Positions 33,402 to 42,172 of a stretch of 64,000 nt of DNA are shown piece after piece (position 1 is the stretch's first letter; each line of letters opens with the position of its first letter). This stretch comes from CAWGJC01 sp965276665. GTDB taxonomy: Bacteria; Pseudomonadota; Alphaproteobacteria; Acetobacterales; Acetobacteraceae. The DNA is taken from contig OZ255620.1 of the NCBI GenBank assembly GCA_965276665.1, positions 1,426,001 through 1,490,000 of the forward strand, given 5' to 3'. Below the pieces are notes generated by a model. It was not told where the DNA came from, made no database searches, and was given only the letters and a program-made list of their open reading frames with translations. The translations under genes and the position numbers were made by a program.

Positions 33402-34217
33402 ATGCGCATCAAAGCCGGTTATTCCATCACCTTCGATTGCCCCAACCCGACGCCGATGCTGCTGATGCTGAGCGTGCATCCGTCACGGCTGGCCGATCTC
33501 GACCGGCCGCATCGCATCGATTTCACCCGGGACCTCGCCGCGCACGAATACACCGACGGGTTCGGCAATCTCTGCACCCGCATTGTCGCACCCCCCGGCC
33601 TGCTCACCATCTCGACCGAGTTCACCGCGCGCGACACCGGCGCGCCGGACGAGGTGGCGCCGGACGCGCCGCAGATCCCGGTCGAGGAGCTGCCCGACGA
33701 GGTGCTCGTCTACCTGCTCGGCAGCCGCTATTGCGAGACCGACCGCCTCTCGGACACCGCCTGGTCGCTGTTCGGCGGCACGCCGACCGGCTGGGCGCGG
33801 GTGCAGGCGATCTGCGACTTCGTCAACGACCGCATTGCCTTCGGCTACGAGCATGCGCGCCCGACCAAGACGGCGTGGGACGCCTTCATGGAGCAGCGCG
33901 GCGTGTGCCGCGACTTCGCGCATCTCGCCGTCACCTTCTGCCGCTGCATGAACATCCCGGCGCGCTACTGCACCGGCTATCTCGGCGATATCGGCGTGCC
34001 GCCGGTGGACGCGCCGATGGATTTCAGCGGCTGGTTCGACGTCTATCTCGGCCATCGCTGGTACACCTTCGATGCGCGGCACAATTTTCCGCGCATCGGG
34101 CGCATCCTGATGGCGCGCGGCCGCGATGCGACGGATGTCGCGATCAGCACCAGCTTCGGCAGCAGCCGGCTCGTCGATTTCACCGTGATGACCGACGAGG
34201 TGGTGTCAGCGGCGTAG
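33402..34217 (+). CDS. Transglutaminase-like protein 2
   Basis: This 271-residue paralogue of the preceding protein has Cys169 in RGVCRDFAHLAVTFCRCMN and the acidic position in WYTFDARHN. At the place where the first protein has GATHAW, this one reads MDFSGWFDVYL, so Ser209 occupies the usual catalytic His position. I recall DFSAW in relatives, so this may be a feature of the subfamily rather than a defect; His218 or His227 could substitute. It starts 17 bases after gene 1, and its end overlaps the opposing DnaJ-like gene by 12 bases. Confidence 0.85.
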   Translation: MRIKAGYSITFDCPNPTPMLLMLSVHPSRLADLDRPHRIDFTRDLAAHEYTDGFGNLCTRIVAPPGLLTISTEFTARDTGAPDEVAPDAPQIPVEELPDEVLVYLLGSRYCETDRLSDTAWSLFGGTPTGWARVQAICDFVNDRIAFGYEHARPTKTAWDAFMEQRGVCRDFAHLAVTFCRCMNIPARYCTGYLGDIGVPPVDAPMDFSGWFDVYLGHRWYTFDARHNFPRIGRILMARGRDATDVAISTSFGSSRLVDFTVMTDEVVSAA

Positions 34218-34640
34218 CAGCACGTCGCGCGCCTGGTTGACGCGCGTGGCGAGCCAATCCGTGCCGCCGCCATCGGGATGGGCGGCCCGCATCACCCGCA
34301 GATAGGCCGCGCGGATCTCCGCCTCGCTGGCGCCCGGCTGCAGGCCGAGCACGGAGAACGCCTCGCTCTGCGACATCTGCGCCTGGGGTGACGCCGCGGT
34401 CCGCTTCCGCTTCGCGGGCTGCCACCAGCTCCAGACCAGCGGCCCGAACATCACCAGCGCCGCGATCGCCGCCGCGCCACGGCCGGTCAGCAGCAGCAGG
34501 GTTGCGAGCGACAGCCCGGCCAGCGCCGCGACCCAGGCGACGAGCGAGCGCAGGGTCTCCACCCGCGCGCGGGAAAACCCCTGCCCCGCGCCGAGCAGCA
34601 GGGCGAGGCAGCCGATGCCCAGCATCAGCCAAAGGATCAC
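34206..34640 (-). CDS. Membrane-anchored DnaJ-domain protein
   Basis: This 144-residue protein has two predicted hydrophobic segments (residues 2-20 and 33-70) and a C-terminal J domain (91-144). The J domain has the HPD motif His121-Pro122-Asp123 in MRAAHPDGGGTDWLA and AFSVLGLQPGASEAEIRAAYL before it. The small membrane-plus-J layout recalls the mitochondrial Pam18/Tim14 type and DjlA-like proteins, which stimulate DnaK at the membrane. The partner is unknown. It ends inside the 3' end of the convergent transglutaminase gene and lies upstream of the maeB-type gene's stop (34676) on the same strand order. Confidence 0.82.
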   Translation of the reverse strand: MILWLMLGIGCLALLLGAGQGFSRARVETLRSLVAWVAALAGLSLATLLLLTGRGAAAIAALVMFGPLVWSWWQPAKRKRTAASPQAQMSQSEAFSVLGLQPGASEAEIRAAYLRVMRAAHPDGGGTDWLATRVNQARDVLLRR

Positions 34641-34675
34641 ACCCGAACTCCCGCGCGCTTCATCGCGTCACGCGG

Positions 34676-36979
34676 TCACGGCTTATGGCGGTCGCCCGCG
34701 GATTGCGCATGCACCGCGGTACCGGCGAGCGCGCTGATATTGACGATGCCGCGCGCCGTCGTGCTCGGCTCCAGCACATGGATCGGCTTCGACATGCCGA
34801 GCAGGAGAGGCCCGACCGGCAGGCCGTCGGCCGCCGCCTTCAGCAGCGTGTAGGCGATGTTGGCGGCATCCAGCGAGGGCATCACCAGCAGATTGGCGAC
34901 GCCGTCGAGCCGGCTGTCCGGCACCGCGCGATCGCGGATCGCCTCGGCGAGCGCGGCATCGGCATGCATCTCGCCATCCACTTCTAGGTCGGGCGCGCGC
35001 GCGCGTATCAGCGTCAGCGCATGGCGCATCTTGCGCGCGCTCGGCGCATTGCTCGATCCGAAGCTCGAATGCGAGCAGAGCGCCGCCTTCGGCGTGATCC
35101 CAAAGGCGCGCACCGCATCGGCGGCGAGCAGGGTCATCTCCGCCACCTGCTCCGCCGTCGGATCCGGCACCATATGCGTGTCGCAGACGAAGAGCGCGCC
35201 CGATTGCAGGATCAGCGAGGAGAGCGCGTAGATGCGCTCCGCTCCCTTCGCACGCGGGATGATCGGGATCACGTATTCCATGTGCCGCCAGAACCCGCCT
35301 GTGCCGCCCACCAGCGCGGCATCCGCGAGGCCGGTATGCAGCAGCATCGAGGCGGCAACGGTGCTGCGGCTGCGGATGCGCCGCACGGCGGCATCGGACG
35401 GCACGCCGCGTCGGCCGACCAGGCATTCATACGGAGGGGCGAGCGGGTCGAACACCTCCGCATCCGCCTCCGGATCGAGCACGCGCACCTCGGCATCCTC
35501 CCCCGAGCCGGTGCGCAGCCGCAGGCCCATCGCCTCCACCTTGCGCGCAATCGCCGCGCGATCGCCGATCAGGATCGGGCGGGCGATGCGCTCGTCGACC
35601 ACCGTCTGCACGGCGCGCAGCACGCGCTCATCCTCGCCATCCGCATAGACGATCCGCGCCGGGTCCTTGCGCGCCGCCTCGAACACCGGACGCATCAACT
35701 GGCCGGAGCGGAAAACGAAGGTCTCGAGCGTCTCGCGATACGCCTCGAAATCGGTGATCGGCCGCGAGGCGACACCGGATTCCATGGCGGCGCGCGCCAC
35801 CGCCGGCGCAATCTGCAGGATCAGCCTGGGGTCGAAGGGTTTCGGGATGATGTAATCCCGCCCGAAGATCGGCGCGTCACCGCCATAGGCGGCGACCACC
35901 GTCTCGCTTGCCTCCATCCTCGCGAGCTCGGCGATCGCCTCGACCGCGGCCTGCTTCATCGGCTCGTTGATCTCGGTGGCACCGACATCGAGCGCGCCAC
36001 GGAAGATGAACGGGAAGCAGAGCACGTTGTTGACCTGGTTCGGCATGTCGCTCCGCCCGGTGGCGACGATCGCATCCGGCCGGTGCTTGTGCACCAGCTC
36101 GGGCATGATCTCGGGGTCGGGGTTGGCGAGTGCGAGGATCAGCGGCTTGTCGGCCAGCAGCTCGAGCCAGTCCTCGTGCAGCACGTTCGGCGCGGACAGG
36201 CCGAGGAAGATGTCGGCGCCGCCGAGCACGTCGGGCAGCTTCCGCGCATCCGTCTCGCGCGCATAGGGCAGCATGTTCGGCGGCAGGTCGCCGCGCGCGG
36301 CATGCACCACGCCCTTGATGTCGGTGAGCGTCACGTTTTCCGGCTTCAGGCCGAGCCCGACCAGCAGGTCGACGGTCGCGAGCGCCGCCGCGCCGGCGCC
36401 CGACGTGACGAGCCTCGCCTCCTCGATGCGCTTGCCCTGCAGCAGCAGACCGTTGCGCACCGCGGCGGCGACGATGATCGCGGTGCCGTGCTGGTCGTCA
36501 TGGAATACCGGGATGCCCATCCGCGCGCGCAGCGCCCGCTCCACCTGGAAGCATTCCGGCGCCTTGATGTCCTCGAGATTGATCGCGCCGAAAGTCGGTT
36601 CGAGCGCCGCCACCACCTCGATGAAACGGTCGGGGTCGTCGGCATCCACCTCGATGTCGAACACGTCGATGCCAGCGAATTTCTTGAAGAGCACCGCCTT
36701 GCCCTCCATCACCGGCTTGCCGGCGAGCGCGCCGATATTGCCGAGACCGAGCACCGCCGTGCCGTTCGAGATGACCGCGACCAGATTGCCACGCGACGTG
36801 TAGTCGCGCGCCGCCTCCGGATCGGCCTTGATCTCGAGGCAGGCGGCGGCGACGCCCGGGGAATAGGCGAGCGCCAGATCGCGCTGCGTCGCCATACGCT
36901 TGGTCGGCTCGATCCTGAGCTTTCCCGGATGCGGCAGCCGGTGGTAGTCGAGCGCCGCCTTTCGGAAGTCTTCGTCCAT
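34676..36979 (-). CDS. maeB: NADP-dependent malic enzyme with phosphotransacetylase-like domain
   Basis: This 767-residue cytosolic enzyme decarboxylates malate to pyruvate, making NADPH. The malic domain (about 1-420) shows ATQRDLALAYSPGVAAACLEI (in parts), GLGNIGALAGKPVMEGKAVLF, the Lys/Asp acid-base region FDIEVDADDPDRF and DDQHGTAIIVAAAV. A phosphotransacetylase-like domain (about 440-760, PVFEAARKDPARIVYADGEDERV in parts, LPVGPLLLGMSKPIHVLEPS) is probably regulatory, as in other MaeB proteins. ATG 36979 is preceded by AGGAG with good spacing; ATG 36985 is three codons earlier by frame count and less well placed. Confidence 0.93.
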   Translation of the reverse strand: MDEDFRKAALDYHRLPHPGKLRIEPTKRMATQRDLALAYSPGVAAACLEIKADPEAARDYTSRGNLVAVISNGTAVLGLGNIGALAGKPVMEGKAVLFKKFAGIDVFDIEVDADDPDRFIEVVAALEPTFGAINLEDIKAPECFQVERALRARMGIPVFHDDQHGTAIIVAAAVRNGLLLQGKRIEEARLVTSGAGAAALATVDLLVGLGLKPENVTLTDIKGVVHAARGDLPPNMLPYARETDARKLPDVLGGADIFLGLSAPNVLHEDWLELLADKPLILALANPDPEIMPELVHKHRPDAIVATGRSDMPNQVNNVLCFPFIFRGALDVGATEINEPMKQAAVEAIAELARMEASETVVAAYGGDAPIFGRDYIIPKPFDPRLILQIAPAVARAAMESGVASRPITDFEAYRETLETFVFRSGQLMRPVFEAARKDPARIVYADGEDERVLRAVQTVVDERIARPILIGDRAAIARKVEAMGLRLRTGSGEDAEVRVLDPEADAEVFDPLAPPYECLVGRRGVPSDAAVRRIRSRSTVAASMLLHTGLADAALVGGTGGFWRHMEYVIPIIPRAKGAERIYALSSLILQSGALFVCDTHMVPDPTAEQVAEMTLLAADAVRAFGITPKAALCSHSSFGSSNAPSARKMRHALTLIRARAPDLEVDGEMHADAALAEAIRDRAVPDSRLDGVANLLVMPSLDAANIAYTLLKAAADGLPVGPLLLGMSKPIHVLEPSTTARGIVNISALAGTAVHAQSAGDRHKP

Positions 36980-37103
36980 CGCCATCTCCTGACCGCACGC
37001 GCCGCTCAGCAAAGCCCGTGGGGCGGTCAGGATCGGCGGAGTGCGTCAGGCTGGCAATAACCCCACGGCACATGGCAGCGGGGCGCCGAGGATCGGAGTG
37101 TCA

Positions 37104-37186
37104 TGCGGTCGAGAAGACTCGAACTTCCACGAGGTTTCCCCCACAAGCACCTCAAGCTTGCGCGTCTACCATTCCGCCACGACCGC
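37104..37186 (-). tRNA. tRNA-Leu (anticodon GAG)
   Basis: On the minus strand the 7-bp acceptor GCGGTCG pairs with CGACCGC, followed by discriminator A. The D arm reads GCGGAATGGTAGACGC. The anticodon stem CAAGC/GCTTG encloses loop TTGAGGT, so the anticodon is GAG and reads CUU/CUC. A long class II variable arm (GTGGGGGAAACCTCGT) and a T arm with GTTCGAGTC are present. The 83-bp length fits. CCA is not encoded. No integrase or repeated tRNA end lies nearby. Confidence 0.95.
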
Positions 37187-37210
37187 ACCGTGGGCAGCGG
37201 CGTATAGCCG

Positions 37211-37882
37211 ATGGTGGCGGAGGCATCAATCACCCTCGACCGCGTCGAATGGAACACCGCGGAAGGCTTCACCCCCTACCCCGCCGCGCTCGATGCGATG
37301 GCGGAACGGGTGGCCGCCATCCGCGCCGGCAGCGCCGCCGAGAAGGTCTGGCTCGTCGAGCACCCGCCGCTCTACACCGCCGGCAGCTCGGCACGCCCCG
37401 AGGAATTGCGCGACCCCGCCCGCTTCCCGACCTACGAAGCCGGGCGCGGCGGCCAATGGACCTATCACGGGCCCGGCCAGCGCACCGCCTACGTGATGCT
37501 CGACCTCACGCACCCGCACGGCTCCGTCCGCCCGCGCGACGTCCGCGCCTATGTGGCCGGCCTCGAGGACTGGCTGATCCGCGCCCTCGACCGCTTCAAC
37601 GTGCGCGGTGAACGGCGCGACGGGCGCATCGGCATCTGGGTCGCCGACCATGCCACCGGCCGGGAAGCGAAAATCGCCGCGATCGGCGTCCGGCTGACCC
37701 GCTGGGTGAGCTGGCACGGCATCGCCCTGAACGTCGAACCCGACCTCACCCATTTCAGCGGCATCGTGCCCTGCGGGATCAGCGAACACGGCGTGACCAG
37801 CCTCGCCGCGCTTGGCCTGGCAGTCACCATGGCGGAGGCGGACGCGGCTCTGCGGGGGGCTTGGGTCGAGGTGTTCGGGTAG
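37211..37882 (+). CDS. lipB: Octanoyltransferase LipB
   Basis: This 223-residue enzyme transfers octanoyl from acyl carrier protein to the lipoyl domains of 2-oxoacid dehydrogenases. Catalytic Cys188 lies in HFSGIVPCGISEHGVTSL and Lys154 in EAKIAAIGVRLTRWVSWHG. The substrate-binding RGGQWTYHGPGQRTAYVML is intact. ATG 37211 follows the divergently read tRNA by 24 bases. Its end is followed by a degenerate palindromic repeat and the convergent ATP12 gene. Confidence 0.95.
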   Translation: MVAEASITLDRVEWNTAEGFTPYPAALDAMAERVAAIRAGSAAEKVWLVEHPPLYTAGSSARPEELRDPARFPTYEAGRGGQWTYHGPGQRTAYVMLDLTHPHGSVRPRDVRAYVAGLEDWLIRALDRFNVRGERRDGRIGIWVADHATGREAKIAAIGVRLTRWVSWHGIALNVEPDLTHFSGIVPCGISEHGVTSLAALGLAVTMAEADAALRGAWVEVFG

Positions 37883-37891
37883 AAGAAGAAG

Positions 37892-38007
37892 ACCAGGGCG
37901 TTGCCGCCGGACGCACGCCCCGTATGTCCAAGCGCTGCGCGCGAAGCGCCAAATCGGGGCCTGGGGCCTCTCGGCCCCAGCGGGGTGCAGGGGCAGCGCC
38001 CCGGGCC
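37892..38007. repeat. Intergenic palindromic repeat, decayed copy
   Basis: This 116-bp class-B relative lies between the convergent lipB (stop 37882) and ATP12-type gene (stop 38015). The left end is decayed (CCAGGGCGTTGCCGCCGG), while the right half keeps GCGCGAAGCGCCAAATCGGG, GGGGCCTCTCGGCCCC and CAGGGGCAGCGCCCCGGGCC. Confidence 0.75.
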
Positions 38008-38014
38008 TGCCCTC

Positions 38015-38722
38015 CTAATTCCGCGCCAACGCGATAAACCGCGCCGCAAGAGCGACATCGGCGCCGAGGCGCGCGCGCCGCGCCACGGCCTCCTCATCGG
38101 CGCCCCAGAACTCCTCCTGGAAGCGCTCGTCAAGCGTTGCCAGCCGGTGCGCCTCGGCGGCGTCGAGCGCCGCCTCGGCGAGGGCGAGCCCGAGGACGAG
38201 GCTTCCCAGCGCCGGCACCGCCACACCGAGCCCGGCCAGCGTGTTCGGGTCGAGCACGCCGAGCGCGGCGCCGAAAGCGGCGAGCGAGCTCGTGTCCTGC
38301 GTCACCGGCATCACCCCGGTGGCCACCCGGAGATGGGCGCCGAAGCGCTGCTCGGCCCAGTCGAGCCAGGGCTGCCATTCGGCCTGCTGGAGCGCGACGA
38401 GGGCGGGTGGGGTGTCGGCGCGGTAACAAAGCAGGTCGGTCTCGCCGTAGCGTGCGAGCGCGGCAGCGGTGACGGTTCCGTGCGGGGCTATGCGCTCCTG
38501 CGCGGTGCCGGCGAGGCGGGAGAGCGGCACGTTCTCGAAGCTCATCTCGCCGCCCTTGCCGCCGCCGGCTTCCTGCCATTCCGCCGCGACCGCTTCGGCG
38601 AGCGGCCGGCTGGCGAGGTCGAGGCGGAGGCCGCCCGGCAGGTGCATCGGCTTGCCGTCGAGGAGAACGCGAAAGCCGGAGGCGGTCGGCTCGATGGTCG
38701 CCCGGTCCCAGAATCGTCGCAT
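38015..38722 (-). CDS. ATP12 family F1-ATPase assembly chaperone
   Basis: This 235-residue protein matches the alphaproteobacterial/mitochondrial ATP12 family, which chaperones the F1 alpha subunit during ATP synthase assembly. Conserved stretches are MRRFWDRATIEPTASGFRVLLDGKPMHLP (in parts: RRFWDRATIEP, FRVLLDGKPMHLP), LAEAVAAEW, SRLAGTAQERI, ARYGETDLLCYRA and WLDWAEQRFGAHL. ATG 38722 gives the normal N terminus; upstream codons belong to the end of the AsmA gene's neighbourhood. It starts 16 bases after the AsmA-family stop and is probably co-transcribed with it. No atp genes lie in the window. Confidence 0.9.
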   Translation of the reverse strand: MRRFWDRATIEPTASGFRVLLDGKPMHLPGGLRLDLASRPLAEAVAAEWQEAGGGKGGEMSFENVPLSRLAGTAQERIAPHGTVTAAALARYGETDLLCYRADTPPALVALQQAEWQPWLDWAEQRFGAHLRVATGVMPVTQDTSSLAAFGAALGVLDPNTLAGLGVAVPALGSLVLGLALAEAALDAAEAHRLATLDERFQEEFWGADEEAVARRARLGADVALAARFIALARN

Positions 38723-38738
38723 CACCAGAATCGCCGCA

Positions 38739-41189
38739 TCAACGGCCCTTGTGCTGGAACAGCCGCAGCAGCTCGCCCGGGTCGACGCCACGGCGCTTTT
38801 CCGGCGCCGGCGCTGGGCCGGGCGCGCCGTTGCGCGATGCGGCCAGCGCCGGCCCGCAGGAATCGCCGGTGGCGGTGCCGAGCGCGCCGATCACCGCGCC
38901 CACCCGTCCCCCCTGCACGGCATCGAGTGCCGCGCGTGGCGCGGCCAGCGTGCCGTCGAGCTTCACCGGCACCGCGACGCCGGTGCCGCCCAGGCGCAGC
39001 AGGGGCTGGAAGTGCAGCGCGAGGCCTTCATCCGCGAGGTTGACCGTGCCGCCGCCGGTCATCGACAGGCGGGAGGTATCGAGGTCGAAGGCGCCGAGCG
39101 TGGCCATGCCGTGCGCCGCATCGAAGCGGAGCGCGAGGCAACGCACATCGGTCTTGCCGATGAGCTCGGCCGGCAGGTGCGCGGAGTTCAGCACGCTGCC
39201 GAAGAACCGCGTCACCAGCGCGTTGTCGAGCGCGCCATCCACCATCGAGAGGCCGAGCCGACCATCGACCGTCGCGGCAAGGGCGCGGAGCGTGGCCCCG
39301 GCGCCGTGCAGATCGGCATCGAGCGAGATGGTGCCCTCCGCCTCCGCCGGCACGTGCAGCGCCGCCAGCAGCGGCGCGAGGGCGAGCTGCGGCGCCCGTA
39401 TCACCACACCGACCGTCGGCGGCGACCGGCCCGCATCCACCTCAAGAGCCGCCTGCGCCGGACCGCCCGGCGTGTCGGCGGTGAGCGGCGCGAGGGTGAG
39501 ATGCCCGCCGACCAGCAGCAACCGCGCCACCACGTTGCGGTCCTCGACGCCGCCGGCCCGCAGGCTCGCGACGGTCAACCGGATATCGGCGTCCGCGGTC
39601 CGCAGCGTGTCGAGCGGCAGCGGCTTGTCGGGGATGAGCCGCGGCGGCCCGGCGGGGCCGGCCACCGGCGCGGGCGGGGGCGCCGGCTGCACCGGCGGGG
39701 CGGGCGGCGGGGCCGGCGGGAGTGCTGCCTGCATCGCATCGAGATCGAGGCGCTGAGAGGTGAGATTGGCCTCGATCCGCGGATGGGTGGAGAGCGCGGA
39801 GACGGCCAGGAAGCCGGCTAGGTCGCCCGCAGCGGAACTGGCCTTCAGCTCGTCGAGCGCGAAGCCGTCCGGCCGGTCGCCGAGCCGGAAGGCGATGTCG
39901 AGGTCGTGCAGGGCCGGCAGCTTGCGGCCGGCGAGCGCGTCGAGCGCGGCAAGGTCCGGCACTTTCGCCGTGACCGCCACCGACTTGCCCGTCATTGCGA
40001 GCGGCGCGCCGATCTCACCCCGCGCGGTGAAGCTGGCGGCGGCCGCCTGGCCGGCGAGATCGACGCGGAACGGCGTGCCGGCCGCCGGCAGCAGAGCGGA
40101 GGGCGGCCCGAAACTGCCGGAGAGCGCGACCGGCGCGCCGCGCACCGCACCGTGCAGGTCGAGATGCGAGGGCTGGTCGGGCGCGGCGTCGGTGAGATCG
40201 AGGCTCGCGATATGCAGGAAGCTCAGCCTGCCGCCCGGATCGGAGGCGCCGAGATGCAGCTTGAGCGCGGTGATCCGCGGCACGATCAGCCCGCCATCGA
40301 CGAGATGCAGGGAGGCCGAAACATCGTGCAGCGCGGGCAGCCGGGCATGCGGAAAGATCCGGTCGAAGGCAGCGAGGTCGGGCACGGCGCCGTCGAGCGC
40401 GAGATCGTAGCCCCCCAGCCGGTCGGGGTCGGCGAGCGTGCCCTCGGCCGCGGCGTGGCCGCCCAGCGCGGCGAGGCCGAGCTTCACCGGCCAGGGCGAG
40501 GCCGGCTTGCCCGCACGCAGCGCCGCGACCGGGCCGGTTGCGGCGGTCAGCGTCACCGGCACGCCATGCGCGAGCAGGCTGGCGGAGAGATCGACCGGCG
40601 CGCTGTCGCCGGCGGCGGTGGCATCAAGGCGCGGGATGCCGATCATGGTCGCCCGGCCGGCCCGGTCGCGCCAGGTGAGACGCCCGTCCTCGATGCGGAG
40701 CGCGTGCAGTTCGGTCTGCATCGGCGTGCGGGTCTCGGCCGGCGTTGCCTGGGGGAGGGGCTGGGCCGGCTGCGCGGGGCGCATGACCCAGTTGCCGGTG
40801 CCGTCCGGCCCGCGCTCCAACAGGATATCGGGGCGGAGCAGGGTCAGCCGCTCGATCACCACGCGGTGCGAGAGCAGCGGCAGCAGCGCGACCTGGAACT
40901 CGACGCGCCCCGCCGTGGCCATCGCAGGGCGCGAGCCACCGGCGATGTTGGCGAGCGAGACGTCGGAGGCGGCGATCACCGGCGAGAGGCCGGGCGTGAA
41001 GGTGAGCGGCCCGGCGAGGGCGAGGTCCCGCCCGGTCGCGCGCTTCACCGCCGCCGCGATGCGCGGCTTCAGCGTGTTCGGGTCGAAGCTCGCCCAGGCG
41101 ATGCCGGCGGCGGCCACGATCAGCAGCACGAGCACGCCGAGCCCGATCAGCAGGGCGCGAAGCGGGCGGCGACCTACCCGGTCAGCCAT
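38739..41189 (-). CDS. AsmA family inner-membrane protein
   Basis: This 816-residue protein has one N-terminal helix (residues 11-33, LRALLIGLGVLVLLIVAAAGIAW in part) and a long periplasmic region. The AsmA signature comes directly after the helix (FDPNTLKPRIAAAVKRATGRDLAL in parts, then PVIAASDVSLANI). The C-terminal AsmA-like domain carries LSMVDGALDNALVTRFFGSV. The middle has a Pro/Ala-rich stretch (PPAPPPAPPVQPAPPPAP). Proteins of this family form bridge-like structures thought to move phospholipids toward the outer membrane. The role here is inferred from the family. It lies between the ATP12 and pseudouridine synthase genes on one strand. Confidence 0.85.
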   Translation of the reverse strand: MADRVGRRPLRALLIGLGVLVLLIVAAAGIAWASFDPNTLKPRIAAAVKRATGRDLALAGPLTFTPGLSPVIAASDVSLANIAGGSRPAMATAGRVEFQVALLPLLSHRVVIERLTLLRPDILLERGPDGTGNWVMRPAQPAQPLPQATPAETRTPMQTELHALRIEDGRLTWRDRAGRATMIGIPRLDATAAGDSAPVDLSASLLAHGVPVTLTAATGPVAALRAGKPASPWPVKLGLAALGGHAAAEGTLADPDRLGGYDLALDGAVPDLAAFDRIFPHARLPALHDVSASLHLVDGGLIVPRITALKLHLGASDPGGRLSFLHIASLDLTDAAPDQPSHLDLHGAVRGAPVALSGSFGPPSALLPAAGTPFRVDLAGQAAAASFTARGEIGAPLAMTGKSVAVTAKVPDLAALDALAGRKLPALHDLDIAFRLGDRPDGFALDELKASSAAGDLAGFLAVSALSTHPRIEANLTSQRLDLDAMQAALPPAPPPAPPVQPAPPPAPVAGPAGPPRLIPDKPLPLDTLRTADADIRLTVASLRAGGVEDRNVVARLLLVGGHLTLAPLTADTPGGPAQAALEVDAGRSPPTVGVVIRAPQLALAPLLAALHVPAEAEGTISLDADLHGAGATLRALAATVDGRLGLSMVDGALDNALVTRFFGSVLNSAHLPAELIGKTDVRCLALRFDAAHGMATLGAFDLDTSRLSMTGGGTVNLADEGLALHFQPLLRLGGTGVAVPVKLDGTLAAPRAALDAVQGGRVGAVIGALGTATGDSCGPALAASRNGAPGPAPAPEKRRGVDPGELLRLFQHKGR

Positions 41190-41212
41190 GGTGTTCGATC
41201 ATCTGGAACCTT

Positions 41213-42172
41213 TCAGCGCCGCGCGGGCGGCGGCGGGGCGGGGGCGGTGAAGCCCAGCATCCGGAACGTCTCGCGCATATGCGGCGGCAGCGCCGCGGCG
41301 ACGGTCAGGGTTCCGCCTTCCGGATGCGGAAAGGCGAGCGCGCGCGCATGCAGATGCAGCATCGCGGGGAAACCCTCAGGGTGCGCGCGCTCGCCGCCAT
41401 ATTTCTCGTCGCCCAGGATCGGCGTGCCGAGCGCCGCGCAATGCACGCGGAGCTGGTGGGTGCGGCCGGTGAGCGGCGCCAGCTCCAGCCAGGCGAGCTT
41501 GCGGCCGGCGGCATCCTCGGTGCGGTAGTCGGTGAGCGCGCGCGCCGCGTCCGGATCGTCGGGCTGGGCGATCACGGTGCGCCCGGCCGGGCCGCCGACG
41601 CGGACCAGCGCCGCGTCGATCACCCCCTCGGGCGGCACCGGCCGGCCGGCCACCACCGCCCAATAGGTTTTTTTCACGTCCCGCCCGCGGAACAGGGCGG
41701 CGAGCTTGCCGGCGACCCCCGGCGTGCGGGCGAGCAGCAGCACGCCGGAGGTGTCGCGGTCGAGCCGGTGCACGAGGCGCGGCCGGTCGGCCCCGAGACG
41801 GAGCCCGTCCAGCATGCCGTCGAGGTGACGGGTGATGCCGGGACCCCCCTGCACCGGCAGCCCGGCCGGCTTGTCGAGCACGATCACCTGGTCGTCGCGG
41901 TACAGCACCAGGCGGGCGAGTTCCGCCTCCAACCGCGGATCGACCTTCTCCGCCGCCGGGGCCGGGGAGACGGCGAGCGGCGGGATGCGGATCGCCTGGC
42001 CCGGGGCGAGGCGGGTCGCCGCGGCGGCGCGCTTGCCGTCCACCCGGATCTGGCCGGTGCGGCAGAGTTTTTGCACCGCGCCCTGCGGGAGGGCCGGGAA
42101 ATGCCGGCGGAACCAGCGGTCGAGCCGGATATCGGCTTCGTCCGCCGTCACCTCGCGACGATGCGCGCTCAT
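41213..42172 (-). CDS. RluC/RluD-family pseudouridine synthase
   Basis: This 319-residue rRNA-modifying enzyme has an N-terminal S4 RNA-binding domain (DIRLDRWFRRHFPALPQGAVQKL in part) and the catalytic core with HRLDRDTSGVLLLA (catalytic Asp138). KPAGLPVQGG and the C-terminal GRTHQLRVHCAALGTPILGD are also present. The combination fits RluC or RluD; the target uridines cannot be told from sequence. Its ATG overlaps the end of the rarA gene by four bases (42169-42172), showing coupling. Confidence 0.9.
   Translation of the reverse strand: MSAHRREVTADEADIRLDRWFRRHFPALPQGAVQKLCRTGQIRVDGKRAAAATRLAPGQAIRIPPLAVSPAPAAEKVDPRLEAELARLVLYRDDQVIVLDKPAGLPVQGGPGITRHLDGMLDGLRLGADRPRLVHRLDRDTSGVLLLARTPGVAGKLAALFRGRDVKKTYWAVVAGRPVPPEGVIDAALVRVGGPAGRTVIAQPDDPDAARALTDYRTEDAAGRKLAWLELAPLTGRTHQLRVHCAALGTPILGDEKYGGERAHPEGFPAMLHLHARALAFPHPEGGTLTVAAALPPHMRETFRMLGFTAPAPPPPARR

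Noticed and set aside
35021..37060. Open frame of 679 codons antisense to the malic enzyme
   Set aside because: The composition is typical of antisense GC-rich frames, with no motif; the malic enzyme on the opposite strand is unambiguous.
37104..37186. tRNA-Leu as an attachment site for an integrated element
   Set aside because: No integrase, no duplicated tRNA 3' end and only housekeeping genes on both sides.
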